Of a stretch of DNA of 64,000 nucleotides, positions 25,106 through 38,600 are shown in pieces. Numbering within the stretch: position 1 is the stretch's first letter; the number at the start of each line of letters is the position of its first letter. The stretch spans positions 7,564,001 to 7,628,000 of the forward strand of contig NC_071329.1 of assembly GCF_010183535.1 (NCBI RefSeq), written 5' to 3'. The notes below the pieces were generated by a model. The model searched no databases and was not told the DNA's origin. It was given only the letters and a program-made list of their open reading frames with translations. The DNA comes from Caenorhabditis remanei. Its lineage: Eukaryota; Nematoda; Chromadorea; Rhabditida; Rhabditidae. Made by a program: the position numbers and the translations under genes.

Positions 25106-25425
25106 CATTTTGGAAACATGAATTTTGACATTTTTTTGCGATAATCATTAAACGACTTGAAAAATAAGACTTATTTTGAGTTCAAAAATGCTAAATATTT
25201 TGACTTGATTATTTGAGAAAATTGATGAATTTCTATACTTTATTTCAATGATAAGACATAAACATGCGAATAATTATGAAAATTCCAGAAAAAAATGCTG
25301 GAATTGTGTGCGGTGGAGCACACATTCCTGCCAGTAAATTAATTCAAATTTTCAGGTTTCGCGGGTATTTTTATGATCATTTCGAAAAAGAATTTCAAAC
25401 TTCAATCAATTCAGAATCTAATAAC
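25106..25425. other. Gene-free spacer with a degenerate GGTGGAGC repeat
   Basis: AT-rich. Around 25305-25335 it carries TGTGCGGTGGAGCACACATT, resembling CCGGCGGAGCGCATTCGCC at about 24560. Words of this kind are common in dispersed Caenorhabditis repeats. No gene seen. Confidence 0.4.
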
Positions 25426-25431
25426 TTTATT
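25426..25431 (-). promoter_or_regulatory. Poly(A) signal of the acyltransferase gene
   Basis: On the minus strand this reads AATAAA, 83 bp beyond the stop codon at 25514. Confidence 0.5.
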
Positions 25432-25513
25432 CTGTGGAGAAATGCGCTTTGCGCCATCAATCAAAAATACAAAAAAGAGTAGTAAAAACATCTAAAAAAT
25501 TTAAAAAGAGAAG

Positions 25514-28500
25514 TTATTCACTATCTCGAACTCGTTTGTTCAGTGGGACCATTTCATTGGATTTTCCTTTCTCTCCATTCATCATCTTCTTGCTGTCAAA
25601 CAACATCTCATCGATTTTATTGAATGGTTTTTCGAATGCCAATGAGAAGAAGAATGCAAGAGTGTAGGAAGCGAATACGGCTTCAACTGTGTACCGAATC
25701 TGAATTTTTACGGATAAATTGAGAAATCTGAGGAAAAGTTGACATACCATCTGCACAAAAGTTGTAAAATGGAATGGTTGGGGTCGACTCAAATTGTAAA
25801 TCTGCAGCATAATGGGGTGAAGCAAGTAGGCACAGAATGTAATTTTCGATAAAGGAACAAAAAGTCTCCATGAGAGAATTGTGTCAACTGGGCCTCCATT
25901 TCCAGTTGTACACGCGAATACAACCCAGCCGAGGGCTAGAGCATATGCTGGTGTACCGAAAACAGTGTAGAGAATCTGGAATGATTTGATCAGACAAAAA
26001 TGTTAAATAGAAGAAATCAGTAATTACCTCCCACGGCTTCGAAATATCTCCCGTTTTTGCAAACCAGAACAATCCAAAGACTGCATATAGTCCGAGCACA
26101 GTTGAGCAACACCATCCAATGAGCACAGTTTTCGGTTCCAGTTTAATTTTCAAATCTTTTTGTTCACGAGAAGTCCAAGCATTCAGAAGATAACCCACAA
26201 CAACACCAACAATGAATGGAGTACATCTGATATACGGTCTCACGTATACATCATTCCAGTAGTCGTTGAGTTGGTGAACTCTGAAAACATCTTTCATTTT
26301 TAATGCCTCTTGAAAACTATGAGTAGATATGTCGCACTCTGACCTACATCTGAAGTTTGGCAGTGAGAATCGGTGCTGGCGGGTATCCTTTTATGAGAGT
26401 GATAGCTAGACGAATCAAAGAAGACAGTGCAACAAGTCCACCTGACAATCCAAGTCCAGCTTTCATTCCAAATTTCAAGAAGGTGATTGTGAGAAGTGGC
26501 ATTAATACCCAATGGAATTGCATGTCATTTGCCAAGTACCATGTCCATCCCATACACTAAAACATTAGCAGTAGAGCGGACATACTTCCTTGAGAACTCA
26601 CACATTCTTTATCTTGCAACAAAAAGTTGTTCATATAGATGAAGTTAGTCCACCAAGCAATACGGCAACCCTGTTTCTCAATTGGTCTCCAGAACGGACC
26701 GTTTGATACATAAGAGAAAAGAGTGACATCAAAAAGCATGACAACAGCGTATGTCGGTGTAATTCGACAGAATCTTTTCCAATAGTACATTGGCCAAGTG
26801 ATGAAGTTGAGGGCACTCAGTTTTGGTGGATGATCGGGATGGGCTTTCATCGATTTTTTGAAGAATGAGAAGGCAGCCAACATTCCACTAAAATATTGCA
26901 CTATTGATAGGTGTCTGCTTAGTCCCCCAGTGTAATCAAATACCTCAAAAAGAAGAAGGAGTCAACTGCAAGTGGAGCTTGAACAATTATTTGAGTATGA
27001 AATTGTTTTGGGAAATTGATCAAAGTAGGTACAAGATTGTCCGTTGTCAAAGAAGTTCCAATGTAATAATAGGTGTGACCCAGAATAATCCAGCACATAC
27101 TCAAGAATCGGACACCGTGAAGAGAGTTGATTTCTCTGTCGTTTTTCTTGGATTGCAAGATTTCAGAACCATTTGAATACATCGAGAAAGCTAGGATGAA
27201 TTTGATGAACCAGTCTAAAAATGTTTCAGAATTTCAGGTGCTACAGTGTCCTTAAACTCACGTTTGAATGCTTTACTCTCTTCTGCTTCTTCTGGATTTT
27301 TCGCTACGATGAGCAACTCGAAAAGGGTTCCAAATGCAACAAGAACCACTGTTGCAATAAGGAAATACAATGCAAACATAGCCAAACTATTCTGACTCAT
27401 AGCATCGGAATATGATTCAGCACGACATTCCACGTCTACATTACAAACTGATTGGGTGCCAACGGCGGCCTCGGTGGCTCTGATAGCTGAAAATACTGTA
27501 GCTGAAACCTTGTAATAATTCATGGATTACCAAAAGTCAGCATTCGTTTCACATCATGGTTTGTACATGTATTTGGCATACAAACTCCAAACTTGAGAAC
27601 GGGAAAAAGTGCAAAGCAAGAGCCATCATCAGTCACATTTTGCACATTCTTCTCACTAAAAATATTGTTCAATAGAGCGCATTTCCCTCATTGAAATTCA
27701 CTCACTAACAATGACGATCTGGTGCTCCGGACATCATATTTCCAAAATATACTAACGGATTGTCACGCTCATATGCGTCGATGGTAGCCAGGCAGTATTT
27801 TCCTTTCCATTTTTGGCTGAAACAATATTTCAATGTTTCAAAAGAGCTCTATCTCAAACTAACCCTTGTGCATTTTTCACAACATCAATCTTCCTACAAG
27901 TGCTCCAGGATCCAACCCATAAATTATTTCCACTCATAATACCAGCTGGAACCTTTCCCATTGCATCAAATACATTGAATATCCAATGTCTTTCACTCTT
28001 TTTCTGCTGAAACAGTGGAGTACACTTGCAATCCGAGCAGTTCTTGTGCTCTTCCACATGAGTTGCATATTCCACTCCAGTCCATGCCAAATGCATCATA
28101 TCTCCAACACACGCTGGAACAAAGATAGTCTATCTGTGTGTCTGTTTGTCCTCTCACCCATAGATATATCAAATTCTCTCAATTTCTCCACCATCTCTAC
28201 TGCATATTTCATCAGTTCCAGATTTCCCTCCTCAGCTCCATCTCTATATGCTTCTGCATAATTAAAGAAATGCCGGAATACATCCAGATCCAATATCAAT
28301 TGAGCATCCGAATCAGCCATATATTTCGAGAAAACCGATCCCATAGCCTTTGTATCAGTCTCATCATAATCCAGTTCTTTGCTTGAAAACAACGATCCAT
28401 CGTACTTATAGCTGGATTTCGAATTTGTTATTGTGATTACTGAAAACTTTTTTTCAGTTACTCAATTTTCATTCTTTGCAAAAACCTACATGATAAAAGT

Positions 28501-28538
28501 AGTGCCACAAGAAATTTCCACCTCCGAAAATTACCCAT
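25514..28538 (-). CDS. NRF-6-like acyltransferase-3 membrane protein
   Basis: Exons in transcript order: 28538-28490, 28439-28158, 28113-27864, 27816-27706, 27655-27531, 27501-27262, 27214-26944, 26887-26602, 26556-26348, 26280-26028, 25975-25748, 25699-25514; 829 residues. A signal peptide (MGNFRRWKFLVALLLS) is followed by a Cys-rich extracellular NRF domain (about 60-290; CSDCKCTPLF, GVCMPNTCTNHDV), one membrane span near 310-340, and an acyltransferase-3 domain (about 380-790) with many hydrophobic spans and the characteristic HGVRFLSMCWIILGH. This is the architecture of C. elegans NRF-6 and NDG-4, implicated in fluoxetine response and lipid uptake or transport by the intestine. The acyl donor and acceptor are unknown for most members. 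Worms have many paralogues; I do not name this one, though its position beside swsn-7 may match C08B11.4. Confidence 0.9.
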
Positions 28539-31500
28539 TTTGTGGTTCTGAAATTAGAAAAATTCCAATAAAATCCAAAGTATCAAATAAAAAATGGAAA
28601 AAGAGCAACTAAAATTTTTACACGATTGTTTGAGGAATAGTTGGGTGAACAGATTAGACGAATAAGTGTCAATTCAAAGTGTCGTCGGCGTTTTTTGCTC
28701 CAAAAGTTATTAGTTATCAGTGATAAGATAGACAGTGAGAGTGAGAGAAGGGCAACATATTGTGTGTGTCTCCATCTAATTCTCTCTTGACATTGATAGG
28801 AAAAAGTAGAGAAAGAACAATTAGACCTTTTGAGAAAGTGCAATTATCTGAAAATGAAGAGGGAGACGGGGGAGGTATACTGTAGAGATTACGGTAGTTG
28901 TTGGAGACAGAATTGTGTTGATTCGATGGAAAAAAATGAAGTGAAATAATCAGATGTAAATGATGAAAGTTCGAACTTTGATCCTAAATGATTTAAGATA
29001 AGTAGAATTTTCAGTTTTGAAATTTCTAAAATTCTTCATTTTCTGAGCAATACATTTTGAAATACATTTAGAAACAAAAGCTTTCAAAAATGGTTTTGGT
29101 TGAACAAAAAGAAAAACCGATCAGTAAGAAATTTGACATTTTCTTATTTATAAGAATGCCAAATACTGTTCATCTGTTTGTAGTGTTTTTTATTTGATCG
29201 ATGATGTGTTAGCTGGAAAACAAAAAGTTCAAGAAAGTTCAATCATCTTCCAGATTTTAATAGACTGAATGGCTGGAAAATGCTTTGAAAGTGTTAGATT
29301 CACGAGGCAAAAACGGAAGCGATACTACCAGAAGAAGGGTTGGTTAGACCGTAGTACTACTGACCAGAAGAAACGTTTCCGCTTACTACCTTACTTCTAA
29401 AAACTTAGGAAACGGACCTTGAACTTGAAAAAAAGTTGTAAACTGATTGAAAAAGTTGAAAACTGATGTTGTTGATGACTAATTGGTATGTCTCCCGAAG
29501 AGTGGTGTTGAATGCATTGTCCATGTTCTTTCACTCTCTCTTTCTCTACCATCTCCGCACTTTTTTCAACTCGTTCCGTTCGTTTGATAGAATCAATTGA
29601 AGGTTAGTGAAAAGGTGCGAGACACTCGGTCCTCTCCCCTTTCCGGAATACCTCATTTACAACACACTACGTCTCTATTAATTAGGGGATTTGACGCTCT
29701 GGTGAACACTCGTTTTCGAAAAGTTTGATGGGAGAAAAACGGAGAAAAGAAGAACTTTGAAACAATTTATATCTTCTTACACCCACAAAAAATAACTGTT
29801 AGCAAGTGTAGAAAAAGAGAACGTGACTTGACGTATTGCAAAAGTAATTGGATGGGAAAGGTGTGATTGTGATTGGATTGATAAGTGAGAGTGAAGAAGA
29901 AGTTGGAGAGAAATAGAGGTGGAATATGATTGAAGTTTAATTGGCATTTTGATGGAGATACAACAGACAATTGGATTGTGAAATAACACAACTTTACTTC
30001 AGATGATAAATGATTCGTTTCGTTTGATCTTGGTCAAGTGTGTTGAATTCAACATTGGGCTTGCCCAAATGGTAACAAAATTCAGGATGGCTAATCAGCT
30101 TCTATGAATATTCCAGGCCAGTCCAACCCAGTCAGTCGCCAATCCTTCGTTTAAGGTTCCGAAAGTGGACCAGGATCTTGCCCTCAAGTCTATCTTCATT
30201 CTCAAAATGAAATGATTCGTTTAGGGTATCTTCCACATCATCATTACCTCTAAAATGAACCTAATACCGATGTATTTGAGAACAAAAAGAGTTACAGGAA
30301 AAGTACATTCAAACAACTAAACTTGAACCACTATAACTTCAATACGGTGATTCCGAAGTAACATTAATTACAGAAATATGTTCTTCTCTAATTCTTCACC
30401 GCGTTCTCTCCAACTTCTACAAATTCAGAATTTCTAGAAGCTGAGTGTTTCATTATGATTGCATAATATTAAAAACCCATCTACAAGTCATCGATTTGTC
30501 CACAAATTTCAGAACACAATTTCTACATAGACAGATTACAAAACAGCTGAATACTCTTTCTCCAAAATACTTGTCTGATCTTCTGTTTTTATTTTGTAAA
30601 CCTTGATTGTTACGAGCTGAAATCCTTTTGACTAGCTCAAAGTGTTCTTTTCTTGTGTATTTTTCAGAGACATTCCGTCGACGAGTTTTAGTATATTGTC
30701 CTCAGTTTTTTCACAGGAATGATTATTCAATCGTGATGCTTATGTTCTCCCAGCGCCAATTACAAGTTAGGGATAACGGTTTTTTCTAGTTTCTTCAGAA
30801 GTGTTCATCACATAGTTGTGTCACAGAATAATATTTGTATTATACATAATTAATACTTATAGTAGTTGTCTGAAAAACAAAAATACAAATATTCCAACAA
30901 AAAAGTCCCTAGGGTCAGTGCCACAACCAAAACAAACAAAAGCTACTTGTTCTTTTGTACATCTTTCTCACTTCTTACTTGCTCATGCTGGTATCAAAAC
31001 CACTTCAATGAGAACTGATTGCGGATAATATTGTTTTATTCCAGTTGGAGTGGAACACTGAAATAAGACAGTATTCTGAATGAAGTTTTGTAGAATTCCG
31101 CATCTCATTTGAATTCAATATCTAGAAGGTGAAATTTAAAAAAAAAACATTTCATTGAACTCTGTTTTAGTAAAGACTGTTTCCTCAATAACCCGGTAAC
31201 AATGAAAACATCAAATAGCTCCTGACAAGTTACAATCAAACTACAACATGCACTTCTTCTCTCTTTTTCTCTTTTTTCTTCTCCTATTAATCTAAAAACT
31301 CTCTGATAAGAGAAGAGTTCTTTGCCTCATTGTAGTCTCACACCCGTTTGCGTTGTATAAAAATTTTGTGGCGATCGCTAATTTCTCCATTCCACTCACT
31401 TCTTCTTCTCCTCCTTCATCAGATTCTCTGTTTCTTTCGTTTCTCTCTAATTCTCTTACTCTTATCAATAAGATCCGTGTTTCTTATCACTATCATTGAT

Positions 31501-31625
31501 TTTCCGTTTTCGGTTTAGTTTTCCTTTTTCTGACGCTATAAATCATACTTTTTCATTTTTTGTCTGTCTCAACTCCGTTTTCATCGCAAGATAAAAAAAA
31601 ATTTCAATAAATTTTCAGAATCAAA
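28539..31625. other. Gene-free DNA between acyltransferase and nlt-1
   Basis: Divergent spacer of about 3.1 kb. It should contain promoters of both genes. The word AAATGATTCGTTT occurs near 30006 and again near 30209. Between 31380 and 31620 the DNA is CT-rich and ends in a TTTTCAG acceptor (cut after 31618) seven bases before nlt-1. No exon chain or RNA gene could be supported. Confidence 0.5.
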
Positions 31626-32135
31626 ATGACTTTCAAATCGGATGTTGTCTTCGAAGAGATCAAGGAGAGAATCCAGACCGTAAGTTGTTTCTCAGACCCC
31701 GATACGGCTGATATTCATGCATTTCCTTTTCAGGACAAAGAAATGGTCAAAAAGGTCGGAACTTCTTTCCGTATGACCATCGCCGGAGCCGATGGAGCCA
31801 CAAAAGTCTGGACAATTGATGCCAAGTCAGACACTCCATATGTGGGAGATGACAGCTCTCGTCCAGTTGAGATTGAGATTAATATTAAGGATTCAGACTT
31901 CATCGCTATTGCCACCGGAAAACTGAAGCCAGATCAGGTAAAATTTTAAACGAGGTCGAAGGATAAGTATACGATTTCACTGGATAGCGTAGACCCTTTT
32001 TCATTCAATGCCACTTTCGATTCTGTTCTGTTTCAGGCATTCATGCAAGGAAAGATGAAGCTGAAGGGAAACATCGCCAAGGCCATGAAGCTCCGTACCA
32101 TCCTCGACCCCAAGATGCTAAAGGCTAAACTCTAA
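31626..32135 (+). CDS. nlt-1: NLT-1, SCP-2-type non-specific lipid-transfer protein
   Basis: Exons 31626-31679, 31734-31937 and 32037-32135 encode 118 residues forming a single SCP-2 sterol-carrier domain from end to end (GTSFRMTIAGADGATKVWTID, DSDFIAIATGKL, AFMQGKMKLKGNIAKAMKL). The fold holds fatty acyl or sterol ligands in a hydrophobic tunnel. The protein ends in KAKL, similar to the AKL-type peroxisomal targeting signal 1, which is usual for SCP-2 proteins and predicts a peroxisomal location. A TTTTCAG acceptor lies just before the start. Downstream on the other strand is lec-3, as I recall for C. elegans nlt-1 and lec-3. Confidence 0.93.
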
Positions 32136-32200
32136 ATCTCCAATCGACTCGGTTTCCCTGATTCCAACTCTGAAAAATGTTCCATCTCCCTTGGAAAATC

Positions 32201-32206
32201 AATAAA
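32201..32206 (+). promoter_or_regulatory. Poly(A) signal of nlt-1
   Basis: Canonical AATAAA 66 bp after the nlt-1 stop codon. Confidence 0.65.
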
Positions 32207-32622
32207 TGTGGCCATATATAGATAACTTTATTGTGTGTATTTCATTCACTTGTTAACATTCCAAAAGAAAAGATTTCAACACCAAGAGGCGTTCTTCAGG
32301 CGGGGACATACGAGAGAAAGAGAAAAGGTATTCGAATACTTTTTTGGTCTTTTTCAGGGAAAGGGATAAATTGTTTTTGATGATGGGGGGCAGTGGTATG
32401 GTAAAAAAGCAAAAGAATATGGGAAGAGTTTTGGAAAGGAGGGACACAAAAAGAAAAGAGGGAATTCAAAATTCCAGTTCCGGGGAAACCATTTTGGGGG
32501 AAAATTATTGGAAAATGGGAGGGATGAAGTGACGATATTTTGGAAAGAGGGGAAGGCGGATTGATTGAAGAAATGAAGGAAAAAGAAACTAGAGAATTGA
32601 TGAACTATCCAGGAATTTGAAA
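32207..32622. other. Convergent 3' region between nlt-1 and lec-3
   Basis: Purine-rich on the plus strand from about 32340 to 32590, so pyrimidine-rich in the lec-3 transcript. It should hold the lec-3 3' untranslated region. No gene seen. Confidence 0.45.
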
Positions 32623-35600
32623 TTATTCCTGAGCCACCTGGTTGTTGACGACTTGGATTCCCGTCAATTCGAGGTCTCCCTGGATTTGGAGTCCGGCGAT
32701 GTCGTGTGGATCAACACGATGAGCGTATGAAGCGAATCTCTCTCCGTTGACGAAGATCTGAAATCGGAAAAGTTAGGATTCAGATGTCTTATTACACGTG
32801 TACGTCCTTCTAACCTAGATACCTACACCTACGCCAAAAGCTAAGCGGATTAGAACTGCATTCTTCTCTAAAAACGTGACTCCTGTCAATCAAGCTTTGA
32901 AGAAAAAACCGTCAACTTCTTATCAATTTTTATCACATGGTGTGTGCTTTGTTTCGTTTTAATTCTCACTTTTTCTCCTGACCACTATCGAAAATAGACT
33001 AGAGGGGCAGAGTCGACTTTACAACTGTCAACTGATTCAACTCACTTGGAAAGCGAACTCCTCGTTTCTGATTTCCAAATCAAAAGCTGTGAGACGCTCG
33101 AATGGATTCTTTCCCTCGCGTTCCTCGTTTCCCCACTCTCCGTTGACGAGCGAGTTACGGACGACACTCTGTAAGAATTTTCAGCATGTTTCACTTCAAT
33201 TATTCATCTCGTAACATAGGAACATCGATCAAAAAACAACATAAAATTATCAAACTCTAGGCTCAAAAAGCCAAGAGATCCAGGGCCAATGTGTTTGATT
33301 TGAGGCCGAATCTCCAGGCTAATCTAGCGTAGACATAGAAAACAAACCTCGTTGGATTCAATAAAAGGATCGTAATCCTTCTGTAAATGTGGTTCAATTT
33401 TAGGAATGAGTCGTTTAGGATGAGAAAAGTTAGAACTGAACATAGGATAGTATCCCCCAATTTGAATAGTTTCCCCCCGTTTAATAACGAAAGAGATACG
33501 CCACAAACACAATAACCAAAATAGATAAAATAGATAACTTCACAATAGGAAGAACCTACTCCAGGGGTCGGCTTAGCGCACATAAATCCGTTTGCCTGAA
33601 AAATTTGGGGCCTAGTTTAAGAGATTTCTTTGGTTGTTTAGAATCTAGAAAAAATCATTCAGAATCTGAAAAACGCTCACCTTCTCGTCGAAACGTGGGT
33701 TGAAGTGAAGAGCAATATCTCCATTCTTCTTCAACAAGTTGATGTTGAACCTGAAATAATGGGGTTCAGAGATGTCAATCTGTTTTGAACTCACTTCTTA
33801 GCCTTCTTCTCTGGAGTTCCATAGACGACCAAGGTCTTTCCTGGAACCAAACCATCAGCAGCAATTCCGCTCTCGTATGGGACTGGCTGAAAATTTTATT
33901 TTCAGCTTAGTACTTTGGCCTCAGAGCTTCAGATGAATTCAATATATTATAAAATAGCTTACATAGTACTTTCCTCCCCATTGAACGTGATTGAGAACAA
34001 CATCCCCATCGATCGACAAATGAGAGACCGAGTTGAGTGGGATACGGTGTTCGAAGTTCTTCACCTCCTTCTGAAAATAAATATTCATTTATAAATCACT
34101 TCCTCATTTCCCCTCCTTCCCGAAAAACATATTTTAGTGTTGTTTTCAAAAATCTCCAAGTGTTTATAATTCTCTCCCTTCCCCACATTTGACCCTCAGA
34201 CCCCACAACTTCTCAAAAAGATTTGCGACAAGTGAACGAGAAAAAAACAAATTCTTCTCTTCCAGAGCCACTTTTTTCTGCTGAAAGTTTGCCCGTGAAG
34301 CACGACAAAAATGACGAAAATATGGGGATTTGAGCGACAATTACGATAGTTTTTGCTGCTTTTTTTGCTGCTATGTTTGTGTCTAATAATTGTGGGAGCA
34401 TGAAGAGAAAGAGAAAAGAAAGCATAGATCAAGAATCGTAAACAAATTTCTTGAGAAGAACCGGAAAAAAAGTGGGTTTTATAAGTGGGAGGGCAGTAAG
34501 ATTATGTGTATCTACGTCATTCAAAAAGTTCAAAGTTTGATCATTGTTTTTTTGATAGAGCTTGTAAAATAAATGGATTCGATAGGAAAGATTATTGTGA
34601 TCTTGGTAATTTTCTGACAGATATGCCAATGTTCGGCTGATTCTTATAGTTGTGGCAATTTCCAACAAAAAAGTCAATATTCGCCTAGTCTCCAATCGTT
34701 CCTAATGAGTCCCTCGTTCAGAATTTCCTTCTCCAAGTTCACATTTCCCTAGACAACTGTAACCTTTTGTTTTCGCATTTCCAGTCTATTATCCATGTGT
34801 CAAATCTCAATTTCCTCCTCCACTTCCATTCCAAGAAAAAACAACAAGCATCTCAATCTATCAACTAATGTCAATTTGAGCACGCCCTATCAAGATATGC
34901 ACTTTTTCGCCATTCCAAACATTTCCTAATGTTCCTTGTTTTTGTTATTTATCGTTGCCCCACAAACTCTTCTTCTTCTTCTTTTCCCGAATTCTTATTC
35001 CAAATAAGGAAGGAAAAAGAGACGAATGAAGAGGAACAGAGCACCGCCCCGCAAAAACCAAAAAACATAAATGATGCGTCCGTGTGACTCCATTTTTTGC
35101 CCCCATATCTCTCTCACTTGCTCCGTTTTTTTCTCTTTTTCTTCTGTTCCAAATCGAAAAACTGTTCCCAGAGGTCCCATAAATGTTCCAACAGATTTTG
35201 GAGAGCCACACTGAAGAGAAGAGCTCTTTTAGAAAGCACTGATGAGTTTGGAAATGGCTAATGGTGTCTCTCTTCTACCCGGTAGCACACATCAATCGGA
35301 CTGGAGAACAAGGAGAACAAAAAATTGGGAAAAGAGGTTATGATGAATATTTCATTTCGTAGGTTTTACTCTCGAAACAAAATGTGCCAAAAGCGACAAG
35401 AAATTTGTGAGGCGGAAGGGATCGGAGATCGAGAATCACCCACTGCCACCACTTCCTTTTTTCGAGCTTTTTGGAGTGGTCAGCCGAAAAGCTCATCCCG
35501 TCTCTGGGTCGCCTAAAAATAGCAACACTTTCACATGGACTTTTTGGAGAAACGACTTTTGATTGTTAAGCGATTGGAGAAGTTCTCTGAGTGGGTGGCT

Positions 35601-38600
35601 GGATTAAATGAGGAAATTTTGCAAGGAAAGTGGTTGTTTCCAGGTCAAGAAGAAATGAGAACCAAGAGAAAAGATTCAGATTATTTACTGTTTGGTATAG
35701 TCTCTTCAGAAAAAATTCTAGAATCCGCTATAGTCTTGGATGGTTATAAATAACCGAAAGCTAGATATGAACAATCATTTTTCATGAATAATCTAATTCT
35801 CATTTTTATGAAAGCCCCAATCACATTGACGCAGTATCCTAGAACTTCTAGAATCTTCTTGTTTTTCTTTAAAATTGATTTTTTAAATAAACAGTTCCCC
35901 TGATCCCTTCCCCTCCCACGTTCAGTTGTTTTCTCTCTGAACCTGCAGTTCAAAGTTCTAATTTTTGAAATGGCTATCCCTTTTGCTGATTTTTGAGAAG
36001 CGATGATAGACGGCCCCATTCGAAATGATGCGGTGCTTTCTTGCCTCACACCTGTCAAACCTCATCTCATCATTTCCGCCGATTTCTTCAGAATTTTTGA
36101 AAAAAAGAAGAAGAAGAATTGAAAAAGAGTTCGCCCAATCTCTCTAGACACTTTAGCAGTCTTTTGTTTCACTGAACTTCCAATAATTATCCATTGTTTC
36201 TTGAGATTTCTGGTGGAAATTCAAGTCGCCCCCAATCCTTTTTCAAAAGTCTTTTTTCTTTTAAAAACTCAACTATTTGGTTGTGAGGAATGAGTTCACG
36301 GGGTCTCTACAAAGATCTCTCTGGGGGAAAAACGACTAAGAATTTCTGACGTTTGATACCCTGTCAGAAAACTTTTAACCCCTATGCACTTGATGGGTCA
36401 GCAGTCGAAAAGAAGGGAATGTGGTCAGAAAATAGCAGCCCGAGACTCACATGGTTGATCGAAACCTGGAACTTGGAATCGTGGGCACGGATACGGATGT
36501 CGAAAGCTTCTCCCTTCTTGATTGGGTTCTTGGCACGCTCTTCTTTTCCCCAGGTTCCCTTGGTGTATGCGTTGTAGACGATCTGGAATATATTTACAGA
36601 TGGAAATGAGTATATTATATCAAAATTCAAGTTTTAGATTTTTTTAAAGTAAGCTCTGTAAATTCAGATTGACCAATTTAAATACGTTTAACCTGGACAG
36701 ACAGCCAGCAAAGACTGTGCTTTTGGAAAATTTCTCAATTGGTGGCCTATGTTTCCAAACATGAAAAGTTAGGCCATACTTCTTCATTTTCAGAAGAGCT
36801 TCGCTGGCCAAGAGCCTGACATAACCTTCGTGGCTATCTCAAATTCTAGGCCATCCAATCGAAAGATCTATTTTCAGAACCTCAAAAACTTCAAACTGAG
36901 ATTTCTATACATGAAAAAACAAGAAGGAAGAATGGTGTTTGTGTTGAAAAAAGAGCATGCACATACATATAGAGAAATAGGTCTATTCGGTGATTTGGGA
37001 GGTTTAGGGAGTCCATGTATAACATACAGAAACCTACACTTGATCTTAGCGTTTTTTCTCGCTGCCACTTTTCGAATATGATCTGGAAACGGTGGAAACG
37101 GGGGTATGTATCACCTGATTCTTTTTGCTGCTATCTATTTTCCAATACCCGATCAATCATTTTCTCGGCTCACCACGACACTTTTTGAGAAACGACTAGA
37201 GGTGGGGAAGGGGTAAACATCATCAAAAAGAAATCAAGAGGAGAAAAAGAGAAAAGAAGGCAATTTCCTGATGTCTGAAAGCTAGAAGGGTTCATGAGAG
37301 TGCCCATGAAGGTCCTTCCTGGTCCCCATTTAACTCTTCCTATTTCTATTTGAACCCATTATTTGGATGAGGGAAAAGGGTGTTTTATGGGGAGCTCTAT
37401 ATGGTTGATTGAGCATTTGATCGGGCGGAAACCTCTCGTTTTTTTTCAGTTTTGCTCTTGTTTTAGTTCCGAGATGCGGAGAAAAAGTTCATAAAACAAT
37501 TGGATTCTGCTTACCTTTCCCTCGTCGAAACGAATCGAGAGATGAAGTGGAACATCGTTTCCAGAGAAGTCTGGAGAGTCCTTGTGGAGATTGATGTTGA
37601 ATCTGGAAATGGGAATATCGGAGGATTGAAATAGGATAGTCTGAAGATCAAGACTTTATAACTGTATATTTTTTTGAGATTGAGCGATTTTAAAAATGTT
37701 GTTCAAAACTGTTTTTATTCGCTGAGTTCATTTTGAAATAATGATCCTTAGTTTTCATCCTCTGAAACCTAATAACTCACCTCTTGGATTCATCGATGGT
37801 CTTTCCACGAATGATCAGAGTCTGTCCTGGCTCGATGCGCTCGGTGAGCTTCGAACGGTATGGGATGTTCTGTAATAAGACATAAATTTATTCTGGGAAG
37901 TTCGTAATTGTTTTTTGAGACTTTCCCTCGAAAGGAAGCCGCTCAAAAAACTGGAATTGGACAATACAGTACTGCAAAAACTTCAAACTAAAAGGAACTG
38001 GACAAAGACGGACAAACTAAGGGAGACACTGCAATCTAACTGAAAGAGAATGTTTTCACCTTCCTCGTAAAGAAGATGAAATCCATTGGAAATCAGAAAA
38101 ACCACGTCACCACTGAACCTAGGTCAAAATAAGGACGAAAACTGAGGAGTGTGTTTAAATTTTTCAAGATCGCATACGATATATTTGGCGCAATGCCAAA
38201 CCGACGGCATATCATCTCCGATTGTTTCGTAGACCGTGCCTAGGGGATATCCGGACGATGTGCTCGTTGAGCAAGAGCTAGATGTGGAACAACTCGGCAG
38301 ACACGGCGGATCTTTTTGACACTTTTTCTGATACTGTTGAAGCCATTGCTTGGGACTCAGTTGACCGTGGTCACCAAGTCCCAAATTGAGATTCTTGATC
38401 GACAACAGTTTGACGGATTAGGAAGAAAAGAATATTAGAATAAGATGAAGAAGGCGACAAAGTTGAATTTGCTGGGGTCGAGAAAAAGACGCCTGAAGAG
38501 AAAAAATGCTCTGGGAGGGCGGCTCTTACACAGAGACACAGAAAAGAGGGAAGAGCCCTCCCAAAAAAATGGGGCGGAGTCTTCTGGTTTCTCAAGGGGA

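Noticed and set aside
29998..30230. Possible small RNA near a repeated AAATGATTCGTTT and a GATGAT box
   Set aside because: No proper box C and D spacing or stable terminal stem could be traced, so a snoRNA call is unsupported.
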